Shown here: piece by piece, positions 16,478 through 24,555 of the stretch
How the letters are laid out: each line of letters opens with the position of its first letter
How positions within the stretch are numbered: position 1 is the stretch's first letter
Assembly (NCBI RefSeq): GCF_042432495.1
Contig: NZ_JBHLXC010000002.1
Location: forward strand, 372,001-436,000
DNA: 64,000 bases
Source of the DNA: Pseudochelatococcus lubricantis
GTDB taxonomy: Bacteria > Pseudomonadota > Alphaproteobacteria > Rhizobiales > Beijerinckiaceae
Reading direction: 5' to 3'
Translations under genes and position numbers: made by a program
The notes under the pieces: generated by a model
The model's input: the letters and a program-made list of their open reading frames with translations, nothing else
Databases searched by the model: none
Told to the model about the DNA's origin: nothing

Positions 16478-17761
16478 ATGTCATCCGACTGTAGAAACCA
16501 CTTCGCAACGCTTGCCGTGCACGCAGGCGCCAGTCCCGATCCCGTCACGGGCGCGCGCGTGACGCCTCTCTATCTCACCAACGGCTTCGCGTTCGAGACG
16601 CCGGAGGCCGCCGCCGACATTTTCGCGCTGCGCAAGAGCGGCTATTCCTACGCGCGTGGCGGCAACCCGACGGGCGCCGTGCTGGAAAAGCGCATCGCCA
16701 CCCTTGAAGGCGGCACCAACGCGGTCGCCATCGCCTCCGGCCAGTCGGCTCTGCTCGTCATCCTGCTGACGCTGCTGAAATCGGGCGACGAGTACGTTTC
16801 CGCCAACCGCCTGTTCGGTGGCTCGCTCGGCCTGATGCGCCGCCTCGAAGAGCGCCACGACCTCAAGGTGACGTTCGCCAACCCGCTCGATCTCGACGCC
16901 TTCGCCGCCGCCGTCACCGAGCGCACGCGGGCCATCGTCATCGAGTCCATCGTCAACCCCTCGGGCGACGTGGTCGACATCGCCGCCGTGGCCGATATCG
17001 CGAAGAAGCATAACATCCCGCTCGTCGTCGACAACACACTGGCCACACCTTACCTGATCCGCCCCATCGAATACGGCGCCGACATCGTCTTCCATTCGCT
17101 GTCGAAGTTCATTGGCGGCCACGGGCAGGTGATCGGCGGCATCATCGTGGATGCCGGCAAGTTCAACTGGGCGGGCGACGCCCGCTACCCGCTGCTCTCG
17201 GAGCCGTGGGAGGACTACGGCGGCATCGTGCTTTCCGAGAAATTCCCGCAGACGGCATTCGGCGTCGCAGCCCGCGTCTACGGCATGCGTGATCTGGGGC
17301 CGGGCCTGTCGCCCTTCAACGCCTTTCTCGCCCTCACCGGCACGGAAACGCTGCACCTGCGCATGCCCCGCCACGTCGCCAACGCGCAGGCCGTCGCGCG
17401 CCATCTCGCCGGCCATCCGGCGATCGCCGAGGTGAGCTATCCGGGACTCGAAGGCCACCCGAACCACCCGCTCGTCCAGCGCTACACGCCCGAGGGGCCG
17501 GGCGCCGTGTTCACGGTGCGCGTCAAGGGCGGCGAGCCGGCGGCGAAACACCTCATCAGTACGCTGAAGATCTTCTCGCACCTCGCCAACATCGGCGAGA
17601 CGCGCTCGCTGATCATCCATCCGGCGACGACGACCCATAAGAACATGCCGCCGGAGGAACGTATCGCCGCGGGGCTGGGGCCGGACGTGGTGCGCCTCTC
17701 CATCGGCCTTGAGGACGCGGCAGACCTGATCGCCGACCTCGATCAGGCGCTCGCCGGCTGA
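16478..17761 (+). CDS. metY: O-acetylhomoserine/O-succinylhomoserine sulfhydrylase
   Basis: A 427-residue PLP enzyme of the Cys/Met metabolism family that converts an activated homoserine plus sulfide (or methanethiol) to homocysteine (or methionine). The Schiff-base lysine is in FHSLSKFIGGHG, with substrate-binding SGQSALL and YARGGNPT. The inserted segment around FNWAGDARYPLLSEPWEDYGG and the length fit the O-acetylhomoserine type (MetY) better than the shorter MetZ; the acyl specificity cannot be read directly. The ATG at 16478 has GGCGGAG upstream. Its 3' end overlaps the convergent ctaA by 19 bp. Confidence 0.92.
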   Translation: MSSDCRNHFATLAVHAGASPDPVTGARVTPLYLTNGFAFETPEAAADIFALRKSGYSYARGGNPTGAVLEKRIATLEGGTNAVAIASGQSALLVILLTLLKSGDEYVSANRLFGGSLGLMRRLEERHDLKVTFANPLDLDAFAAAVTERTRAIVIESIVNPSGDVVDIAAVADIAKKHNIPLVVDNTLATPYLIRPIEYGADIVFHSLSKFIGGHGQVIGGIIVDAGKFNWAGDARYPLLSEPWEDYGGIVLSEKFPQTAFGVAARVYGMRDLGPGLSPFNAFLALTGTETLHLRMPRHVANAQAVARHLAGHPAIAEVSYPGLEGHPNHPLVQRYTPEGPGAVFTVRVKGGEPAAKHLISTLKIFSHLANIGETRSLIIHPATTTHKNMPPEERIAAGLGPDVVRLSIGLEDAADLIADLDQALAG

Positions 17762-18846
17762 ACCGGAAACACGCGCGCCGGCGACATCATGCGCCGGTGC
17801 GCGACCGCGTGGCCGAGAAGCAGCACGGCCATCGCCTGATGCAGCAGCGCCGCCCACAGGGGTGCGAACAGCAGCAGCGTCATGATGCCGATGGCGGCCT
17901 GCGCCAGTACCAGCCCTGCCAGCACGCGCGCCATCCGCACCGTCTTCGAGCCCGGCGCGGCCCTTGCCGCGTCGATGGCGTGCCAGACGACCAGCGCCAG
18001 CAGCAGATAGGCACCGACGCGGTGATTGAACTGCACGAGCGCGGTCGACTCCACCAGATTGCGCCACCACGGCGAAACCTGCAGCAGGGTGAAGCTGTCG
18101 GGAATGAGGCGCTCCGCCATCAGCGGCCAGGTGTTGAACGACATGCCGGCATTGAGCCCGGCAACCAGCGCCCCGAGCGCAATCTGCACCAGAATCGCCG
18201 CGACCGCGATGGAACCCGTGATCCGCAGCCGCGCGGGCACGGCGATGCGCGCATGCCTGTCGCGCAGGCCGACGGCGATCCACACCACCGCGACGAACAG
18301 GCCGCAGGCCGCGACGAGATGGAGCATGAGCTTGATCGGCGCGACAGCCGTCATGCCGGGTTCCAGGCCGGACGCCACCATGATCCAGCCGATGCCGCCC
18401 TGCGCCCCGCCGAGCAGCCCGATGGCGAGCAGCGTGGCGAGGAACCGCCCACGCACGACGCCCCTGTAGGCGAACCACAGCAACGGCAACAGATAGATGA
18501 AACCGATCAGCCGGCCGAGCTGGCGATGCCCCCATTCCCACAGATAGATGAACTGGAACTCACCCAGCGTCATGCCATGGTTGAGCAACTGATATTGCGG
18601 CGTGGCGCGGTACTTTTCGAACTCCGCCAGCCACGACGTCTCCGTCAGCGGCAGCAGCATCCCGGTGACGGGCCGCCATTCGGTGATTGAGAGGCCGGAG
18701 CCGGTGAGCCGCGTCGCGCCGCCGACGATCACCATCAGCACAATGAGCGCCGCCACCATACCCAGCCATATCCGCACCGAGCGGCGGGCGGGATCGGCCA
18801 TTTTTTCGGCGACGGCGACGGATGGGGGGAACGTGCTGATCGTCAT
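17743..18846 (-). CDS. ctaA: Heme A synthase, COX15/CtaA family
   Basis: A 367-residue integral membrane enzyme that oxidises the C8 methyl of heme O to make heme A for cytochrome aa3 oxidase. Eight membrane segments are apparent. The heme-ligand histidines lie in WEWGHRQLGR, LHLVAACGLF, FNHRVGAYL and LLHQAMAVLLLGHAVAHR. The extracytoplasmic loop RLTGSGLSITEW lacks the cysteine pair of the Gram-positive type, as in other alphaproteobacteria. The frame is open further upstream; the ATG at 18846 was chosen for length, with 18897 possible. It is divergent from the DUF2842 gene and convergent with metY. Confidence 0.93.
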   Translation of the reverse strand: MTISTFPPSVAVAEKMADPARRSVRIWLGMVAALIVLMVIVGGATRLTGSGLSITEWRPVTGMLLPLTETSWLAEFEKYRATPQYQLLNHGMTLGEFQFIYLWEWGHRQLGRLIGFIYLLPLLWFAYRGVVRGRFLATLLAIGLLGGAQGGIGWIMVASGLEPGMTAVAPIKLMLHLVAACGLFVAVVWIAVGLRDRHARIAVPARLRITGSIAVAAILVQIALGALVAGLNAGMSFNTWPLMAERLIPDSFTLLQVSPWWRNLVESTALVQFNHRVGAYLLLALVVWHAIDAARAAPGSKTVRMARVLAGLVLAQAAIGIMTLLLFAPLWAALLHQAMAVLLLGHAVAHRRMMSPARVFPVQPASA

Positions 18847-18996
18847 GAGTTGCGGCTTGACGCTTCCGGGATTACGGGTATCGATCAGCCCAAACATAGT
18901 CCGTCGACGCGCCCGGCACAACGCACGCGGATGCGGCAGATTTTCACGCCTGCGCGGCCTCCGGCCGCCGCGGACCCGAGCGGGGCAGACGACATA

Positions 18997-19212
18997 ATGA
19001 AGCGGCGCACGCGAAAGTTCATCGGCACGATCGCCATTCTGGCGTTCGGCATCTTCTACGCGCTGCTCGTCATGGCCTTCGCCCATTCGCGCGTGCCGGA
19101 GTGGCCGAGCGCAGCGCAGCTCGCCTTCTATATCGTATTCGGCATGGGCTGGATCCTGCCGATCCTGCCGCTCATCCGCTGGATGGAGAAGCGCGGCGCC
19201 GGCGAGGAATAG
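18997..19212 (+). CDS. DUF2842 small membrane protein
   Basis: A 71-residue protein starting MKRRTRKFIGT with two hydrophobic segments (about 9-28 and 43-60) and charged ends (RWMEKRGAGEE). It matches the small alphaproteobacterial DUF2842 family by length, the RRTRKFIG start and the PEWP loop. No function is known. Divergence from ctaA hints at a link with the respiratory membrane, but this is only context. Confidence 0.8.
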   Translation: MKRRTRKFIGTIAILAFGIFYALLVMAFAHSRVPEWPSAAQLAFYIVFGMGWILPILPLIRWMEKRGAGEE

Positions 19213-19226
19213 GACAGCGCCGGCGG

Positions 19227-21341
19227 TTACGCGTCCGCCAGCGCCACGACGATGTTGTCGATCCCCTGCTCGCGTAGCGCCTCGTAGGCGGCGAAGGCGG
19301 CGACGTCGACGACATCGCCCTGTGCAACCAGCACCACGCCGTCGGCGCGCCGGGCCAGCCTGTCGGACAGATCGCCCTGCTCGTCCGCCCCCACCGCAGC
19401 GACGACCCAGTCGTAGGTCTGGTCGAGCGCGGCGAGCGCGAGTTCGGCTGCGTCGCCCGCCGGCAGGCTTTGCGCGATGGCCCGCCCGCGCTCCATCCGA
19501 TGGAGCCGGGAACCGGGATCGCGGACGATGATTTCCGAAAACGATGCGCGGCCCTCGACGAGATCGGCGAAGCCGGCCGCCGCGACGTCGGCCGGTGCGG
19601 CGGGCAGCGTGAGATCGAGGAAAATGACCCGTTCCTGCAGGGCGAGCCGCCGCGCGAGTGCACCAGCGGCTGCCGCCGTGCGCCCGGACGGCGCCGCGCC
19701 GAGGACGAGCAAGCGCCGCCCTCTCTCGGGAACGGCGGCGATGGCGAGCCGCGCCAGCAGGGCATCGAGCGCATCGTCGCCCGCGCCCTCCACCCGCACC
19801 GAGGCAAAGGGCGGCCGCTGCGCGACCGGCGGCGGAACGGACCCTCCCGCCCGGATCGGGATGCTTGCGGGGGCGGCGGACGCAACAGGGGCGATATCGG
19901 CCGCCGGTGGAGGACCGGCCGCGGTTTCTGCCTCTCCCGCCGTGAAAACCGGCGGTGGCGCGCCGACCGCACCCGGCGCGAGGCCGCCGCGCGGACGCCC
20001 GCTCCGCCCGGTGCCGCCGCCGAACAGCGCGGTCGCGACGAGCGCGGCGACCAGGGCCGCGCCCGCGCCGACGCCCACCGGCACCGCGCGGTCGGGCGCC
20101 TCGGGCGAGCCGGCAGGGGTGAGAACGCGGGCAGCGCCCGCGCCGTCGCGCACGCGCGCCGCCTCATCCTGCAATCTTTCGCGCTCAAGCGCCAGTTGCA
20201 GGCGCGCCCGCTCGACGTCGCGGTCCATCGCCTCCTGGCGCCGGCGATTGTCATGTGCGGCAGCTATGATCGCTTGCCGCAGCCGGATGGCGGTATCGAG
20301 CTCCACGACACGCGCCGCCAGATGCTCGCGCTCACCGGCCAGCCATTCACGTGTCGATCCCTGGGCCTGCGAAATCTGGTCGTCCAGATCGGCGGCCCGC
20401 GCCGTGAGCGCCCGCACCCGCCAGTGCCGCGCCTCCCGGATGCGGCGCTCGGCGGCGAGTTCGGCGCGCAGCGTGAGCCGCTGCTCGACGAGGTGGCTCA
20501 ACAGGTTCGCACCCTCGGACGGCGCGCGGAACAGATCGCCCGAGGCGCCCATCGTCTCGACCGATGCGAGACGGCGCCCGATCGCATCCTGCTCCGCCAG
20601 CAGTGCCGCCCGTTCGGCGATCAGCAGGGCGAGGTCGTCCGCGGCCGTGCGCGCACGCTGCGCGGTCTCACCGCCCGCCGGATCGGCCCGGAAGGCCGCG
20701 GCGGAATCGAGGCCGCGCTGCAGCGCCTGCTGCGCCTCGGCAACGCGCAGGGATGCAGCGCGCAGCGCATCGTCCCGCTCGGTGACGGCGGCCCTGCGAC
20801 GGTCGAGGTAGACCTGCGCCACGACATTGGCGGCCCGCGCCGCGGCCTCCGCGTCGTCGGCCGTCATGGTGATGGACAGAATGCCGGTATCGTCTGCCGG
20901 GCGTGTGCCGAGCGCCTTCAGGAAAGCGCGTTCAAGGCCGGCCTCGCTGTCGCGCCCGGCGCCGTTCCTGCCCCCAGGTTCCCCCAGCCATTGACGGACG
21001 AGCCCGGGCAGGCCGTCCAGCGGGTCGCCGCGCAGTCGCGCGACCGTCTCCGCGCCAAGCAGCGCCACCGCTTCGCGCGCGAAATCCGGCGAGGCGACGA
21101 TCGCCGCCGCAACCGATGGCCTGTCGCCCACCGGCGCGAGGCCCTGCCCCTCCATCAGCAGCAGCGACGTCTGCGCCGTGAAGCGCAGCGGCACCAGCGA
21201 AGCAGCAAACGCGCCCGCCAGCAGGGCGACGAGCCCGACCGCCAGTGCGACCGGCAAGCACCGCAGCAACGCGCGGGCGCGCCTCCCCGCTCCGGCGGGG
21301 ATTATCGGCGCGGCGTAAACGGCGCCTGACGGCTGCGTCAT
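19227..21341 (-). CDS. Wzz/ExoP-like polysaccharide chain-length protein with degenerate BY-kinase domain
   Basis: A 704-residue inner-membrane protein. A Wzz-type N-terminus has a first membrane helix (about 27-52) and a periplasmic region that includes long coiled coils (about 170-420, rich in Ala, Arg, Glu, Leu). The second helix is GVGAGAALVAALVATALFGG (about 425-445). After a proline/alanine-rich linker a P-loop-like cytoplasmic domain begins near 540. The Walker A equivalent is GAAPSGRT with Arg in place of the catalytic Lys, the A' motif reads FLDLTLP, the B motif YDWVVAAVG lacks the usual Asp, and there is no C-terminal tyrosine cluster. It may set chain length without kinase activity. 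No polysaccharide genes adjoin it. Confidence 0.78.
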   Translation of the reverse strand: MTQPSGAVYAAPIIPAGAGRRARALLRCLPVALAVGLVALLAGAFAASLVPLRFTAQTSLLLMEGQGLAPVGDRPSVAAAIVASPDFAREAVALLGAETVARLRGDPLDGLPGLVRQWLGEPGGRNGAGRDSEAGLERAFLKALGTRPADDTGILSITMTADDAEAAARAANVVAQVYLDRRRAAVTERDDALRAASLRVAEAQQALQRGLDSAAAFRADPAGGETAQRARTAADDLALLIAERAALLAEQDAIGRRLASVETMGASGDLFRAPSEGANLLSHLVEQRLTLRAELAAERRIREARHWRVRALTARAADLDDQISQAQGSTREWLAGEREHLAARVVELDTAIRLRQAIIAAAHDNRRRQEAMDRDVERARLQLALERERLQDEAARVRDGAGAARVLTPAGSPEAPDRAVPVGVGAGAALVAALVATALFGGGTGRSGRPRGGLAPGAVGAPPPVFTAGEAETAAGPPPAADIAPVASAAPASIPIRAGGSVPPPVAQRPPFASVRVEGAGDDALDALLARLAIAAVPERGRRLLVLGAAPSGRTAAAAGALARRLALQERVIFLDLTLPAAPADVAAAGFADLVEGRASFSEIIVRDPGSRLHRMERGRAIAQSLPAGDAAELALAALDQTYDWVVAAVGADEQGDLSDRLARRADGVVLVAQGDVVDVAAFAAYEALREQGIDNIVVALADA

Positions 21342-21513
21342 GGGCTATTCACCTGGGCTACTTACCTGAGGCTGTTCATGGGGCCGGTTGACCCACGGTC
21401 GCAGGATGTCCGGACGGTATCCATCCGGATCAGGCAACAAGAAAAGCCGTTCAAGGTTGAGGTCCGGTTAACGGCGCCCCGGATCTGGCAGCGCCGGGAG
21501 GTGGCCCATAACG

Positions 21514-21540
21514 AAAAACCCCGGCGCAGGAGCGCCGGGG
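21514..21540 (-). terminator. Terminator of the porin gene
   Basis: A nine-pair stem CCCCGGCGC/GCGCCGGGG with a four-base loop, then TTTTT on the minus strand, 32 bp past the porin stop. Confidence 0.92.
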
Positions 21541-21571
21541 CCGTGGATCCCGATACGACGGAGAGCGCGTA

Positions 21572-22861
21572 TCAGAAGTCGCGCTGCAGACGGATGCGCG
21601 TCTGGACCTGGTCCTCGTTGCGCTTCACGTAGTAGGGCTGGTTGAAGTCGACGACGCGGAAGCGGTCGCGCTCCAGACGGCCGTAGAGGACCTCGACACC
21701 GATGTCGAACTTGGACACCGGCGACCAGATCAGAGCCGTACCGGCCTGCCACATGTTGAAGTCGCGGAACAGCGCGTTGCTGAACTTGACCGCAGAGTTG
21801 TAGGACACGTCCGTGTACGAACCCCAGAGGGTCGAACGGACGCTCGGGGTCCAGTAGTGGACGCCGGCAGCGGTGATGTTGAAGCCCGAAGAGGTCTTGA
21901 TATCGCCGTTGATGACGTAGCCATCGATCACGGTGTTCGAGACCTTGCCGGCAGTGGTGCTGCCGTTCAGGCCGAGGTAGCTGAGAGCGCCGTCCGCGTA
22001 AGCGGCCTGCAGCCACAGCACGTCACCCGCGCCGAGCTGCGGGAGCTTGAACTTCACGCCACCCTGAATGGCCCAGCCATAGGTGGTGTCGACGCGCGTG
22101 CCCCAGCTGCCGCCCCACGGATTGTAGATCGTGCCGGAGTTGAGCTGATGCAGGGCGCCCGACAGCTGAGCGGAGCCCCAATCCTGATCGACGCGCAGGT
22201 TGGCGATGACGTCGGGCAGACGCTGGCCAGCACGGTCGTAGTAGCTCGAATTCAGCTCGCGGTTGCCGCGGTCTTCGAGCGAGATGGTGGCCGAGAAGCC
22301 CGAACCGAACGTGGCGGTGTAGGCCAGCAGGTTGGTCGAGGTATCCGAACCAGGCGCGCCGCCGAAGCTGCCCCAGTTCAGGTCAGACGCGTAGAAGTCG
22401 AAGAACGACTGGGCCTGACCGGCGGTGATGCCAGCCCACTGGATGTAGGCCTTGTCGAGCAGCGCACCGTTGCTGGTGCCCTGGTTGCCGGTGTTCTTGT
22501 CGATCTGGAAGCGCATGTAGGCGCGCAGCGTGCCCCACTCGGTCGGCGTACGGACGTCGACGTTCAGACGGGCGCGGGCCTTGATGCCGGTGGCATCCTT
22601 GTAACGACCATTGCCAGCCTGGTTCGGGGAGGCGTTGGTGTTGCGCGGCTCGATGTAGACGTAGTCAGCACGGACACGGCCGGAGAGCTGGATGCAGCTA
22701 TCCGTGCCGGGGACGTACCAGAAGCCAGCGCCGTACGTGGAGCAGACGCGGACGTATTCGACGGGAGCAGCCTTCGTGACGGGAAGATCTGCAGCCTGAG
22801 CTCCGGCAACCGCGGCGATGCCGGCGGCGGTTCCGAGGAGAAGGCTCTTCACGAGCTTCAT
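21572..22861 (-). CDS. Outer-membrane porin, Omp2/RopA-type
   Basis: A 429-residue beta-barrel porin. The signal peptide is MKLVKSLLLGTAAGIAAVAG with cleavage after GAQA, and mature ADLPVTKAAPVEYVRVC is the typical rhizobial porin N-terminus. The conserved GTDSCIQLSGRVRADY follows, with two cysteines flanking the first loop. The protein alternates short aromatic-ended strands and Gly/Asn/Ser-rich loops and ends in a phenylalanine (LQRDF), the outer-membrane insertion signal. An AT-rich gap precedes it and CTGGAGG is its ribosome-binding site. It is expected to be highly expressed. Confidence 0.95.
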   Translation of the reverse strand: MKLVKSLLLGTAAGIAAVAGAQAADLPVTKAAPVEYVRVCSTYGAGFWYVPGTDSCIQLSGRVRADYVYIEPRNTNASPNQAGNGRYKDATGIKARARLNVDVRTPTEWGTLRAYMRFQIDKNTGNQGTSNGALLDKAYIQWAGITAGQAQSFFDFYASDLNWGSFGGAPGSDTSTNLLAYTATFGSGFSATISLEDRGNRELNSSYYDRAGQRLPDVIANLRVDQDWGSAQLSGALHQLNSGTIYNPWGGSWGTRVDTTYGWAIQGGVKFKLPQLGAGDVLWLQAAYADGALSYLGLNGSTTAGKVSNTVIDGYVINGDIKTSSGFNITAAGVHYWTPSVRSTLWGSYTDVSYNSAVKFSNALFRDFNMWQAGTALIWSPVSKFDIGVEVLYGRLERDRFRVVDFNQPYYVKRNEDQVQTRIRLQRDF

Positions 22862-23460
22862 TGTGTGACCTCCAGAGAGATATCGAGACCCTTACGAGAG
22901 CAGGCCGTCCCCTATAAGCCGCCTTCCAAGAGACCGGCAGATGAAGCGCCTTTGTTCTTCCGAAAACCAGTCTTGCCCCACAATGCCCCGCCGATAGACA
23001 GGTAATCTGCGACTCATCCGATTGTCCGGTTGCCCTCGACGCGACAACCATGACCGACCGACACCGTTCATTCAATAATTATGGAACGATTATGATGCGT
23101 TTTGAACCTTGTGTTGCGAAAACGCCACGCGAATATGAGAGGGAAACTTGATATAGATACAAGTCAAAATTTGGAATTTTCGGAAAAATTTTTCCTTTTC
23201 CGTAATAAACATGATGAAATATTCTCTCGAACCGCGTTAAAATTCATTAAATTTTTGTTAAAAAAACGCAGAGCGCCAATAGAAATCAAGTCAATAAGCT
23301 TTTCGGCGCCGGATATTTCTTCTTGTGGTTCAATATGGCGTGACTGCGTGGAATTATGTTAATGTCAGATATCACGCATGCCCGTACAGTTCGTGCCGAA
23401 CCGATGACTGGGCTGTTTCCGCCCGCGCGGTGCCCGTGCCGCCGCAACCTTCACCCATCA
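22862..23460. other. Long intergenic region with AT-rich core between porin and cold-shock genes
   Basis: No gene is supportable here. The core at about 23080-23360 is strongly AT-rich against a GC-rich background. It contains a perfect palindrome GGAAAAATTTTTCC (23182-23195) and an inverted repeat ACTTG-N9-CAAGT (23146-23164). A TTG-initiated 86-codon open frame (23102-23362) resembles no family I know. The porin promoter should lie on the minus strand within the first 250 bp, but I cannot place it. Confidence 0.5.
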
Positions 23461-23496
23461 AAAGAAAAAAGCAGCATGCCCCTGCGGACGTGCTGC
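23461..23496 (-). terminator. Terminator-like hairpin downstream of the cold-shock gene
   Basis: On the minus strand GCAGCACG (23496-23489) pairs with CATGCTGC (23478-23471, one G-U pair), followed by TTTTTTCTTT. It is 232 bp beyond the cold-shock stop codon, so it either ends a long 3' UTR or belongs to a separate small RNA. Confidence 0.7.
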
Positions 23497-23539
23497 CAGA
23501 TAACACTGATTCGACACTCGATAGCATACGGTCGAATCA
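23471..23539 (-). ncRNA. Candidate small RNA or structured 3' UTR
   Basis: Two successive stem-loops lie on the minus strand: a nine-pair stem TGATTCGAC/GTCGAATCA (23531-23539 with 23507-23515, 15-nt loop), a 10-nt single-stranded linker, then the terminator hairpin and U tract. This is the layout of an intrinsic-terminated bacterial sRNA. No confident promoter can be placed, and the 5' end is unknown. Confidence 0.4.
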
Positions 23540-23728
23540 AGGCGATAAATCGACAATCCGCCAAACAGGCCGTTTATTGGCCGGAACGGGGAGCAGCAAC
23601 ACCACCATAGCGCCGGGCGCCGCACGACACGACCCCGGTTTTTGCAACGAACGGACATGAGCCCGTCCCCGTCTGCGGGACACCCGAAGCGGTTGTCCCA
23701 CCGGACATCAAGCCCATGAGGCCCGATA

Positions 23729-24376
23729 TCAATCGAGAGCGATGTTTGACGCCTCGCGGCCCTTGGCGCCGGCAACGACACCCATCTGCACGCGCTGGCC
23801 TTCCGCGAGATCGGTGAGACCCGCGCGCTGCAACGTCGAAGCGTGAACGAAAACGTCCCTGCCGCCGTCGTCGGGCTGAACGAAGCCGAAGCCCTTGTCG
23901 CGGTTATACCACTTCACCGTTCCGTTGATGTCCTCGGCCGGCCCTTCGATACGCGGCGGATAGCCGCCACCGAAACCGCCGGCACGCGGCGGACGCGCGG
24001 GACGCGACTGGGGCGGAAGGTCTTCGAGTTCGAGAACCTCGGCCACCTGAGGCCCCTTCGGACCGTCGCGCAGGCGAACGATTGCGCGCGCCCCCGCCTC
24101 GGCCCCGGAATGCCCGGCGGCTTCCAGCGTCCGCAGCGACAGGAACGCATCGCCCGAGCCGTCCGACGCGGCCACAAAGCCGAAGCCCTTGCTCGGATTG
24201 AACCACTTCACGGTTGCTTCGATGGCGGGCCCCGTCGGGCCGCCGATCGACTGGGGATAATAGCCGTTGTCACTGTCGTCACGGCTGGAATGGCCATACC
24301 CGCCATCGCGCGGCTCGAAACCGTCTCTACGGGCGCCCCGCCGGCGCGCGTCACGGGAATCGTCATATCGGTTCAT
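23729..24376 (-). CDS. Two-domain cold-shock protein
   Basis: A 215-residue protein with two cold-shock OB-fold domains that bind single-stranded nucleic acid. After an Arg/Asp/Tyr-rich N-terminus (1-50), domain 1 (about 52-118) has ATVKWFNPSKGFGFV. A Pro/Arg/Gly-rich linker follows, then domain 2 (about 150-214) with GTVKWYNRDKGFGFV and DVFVHAS. RNP1 is intact in both (KGFGFV at 63-68 and 161-166), whereas RNP2 of domain 1 is DAFLSL and lacks the usual His and aromatic pattern. This tandem type is common in alphaproteobacteria. The gene is monocistronic with a palindrome in its upstream region. Confidence 0.93.
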   Translation of the reverse strand: MNRYDDSRDARRRGARRDGFEPRDGGYGHSSRDDSDNGYYPQSIGGPTGPAIEATVKWFNPSKGFGFVAASDGSGDAFLSLRTLEAAGHSGAEAGARAIVRLRDGPKGPQVAEVLELEDLPPQSRPARPPRAGGFGGGYPPRIEGPAEDINGTVKWYNRDKGFGFVQPDDGGRDVFVHASTLQRAGLTDLAEGQRVQMGVVAGAKGREASNIALD

Positions 24377-24432
24377 ACAGAAAGATCCAACTACAGGTGG
24401 TCAATGTTAACAGGACAGGCAACCCCCGCACG

Positions 24433-24448
24433 AACCATTCGTATGGTT
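24433..24448. repeat. Perfect inverted repeat upstream of the cold-shock gene
   Basis: AACCAT-TCGT-ATGGTT lies 57 bp before the cold-shock start codon, in the 179-bp gap to pyc. It could be an operator or a hairpin in the 5' UTR; cold-shock mRNAs usually have structured leaders. Confidence 0.45.
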
Positions 24449-24555
24449 GGCCCCTCTCCATCGCAGTTTACCGGCGACGGAGCATCATACCCTTGTTTTC
24501 GTCCATGTGCGAGGACGTTAATGCGAGAAAAATGAGTAATCGGGTCGATAGCTCT

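Noticed and set aside
23102..23362. TTG-initiated 86-codon frame in the AT-rich island
   Set aside because: No ribosome-binding site, no known domain and a rare start codon; kept only as part of the island observation.
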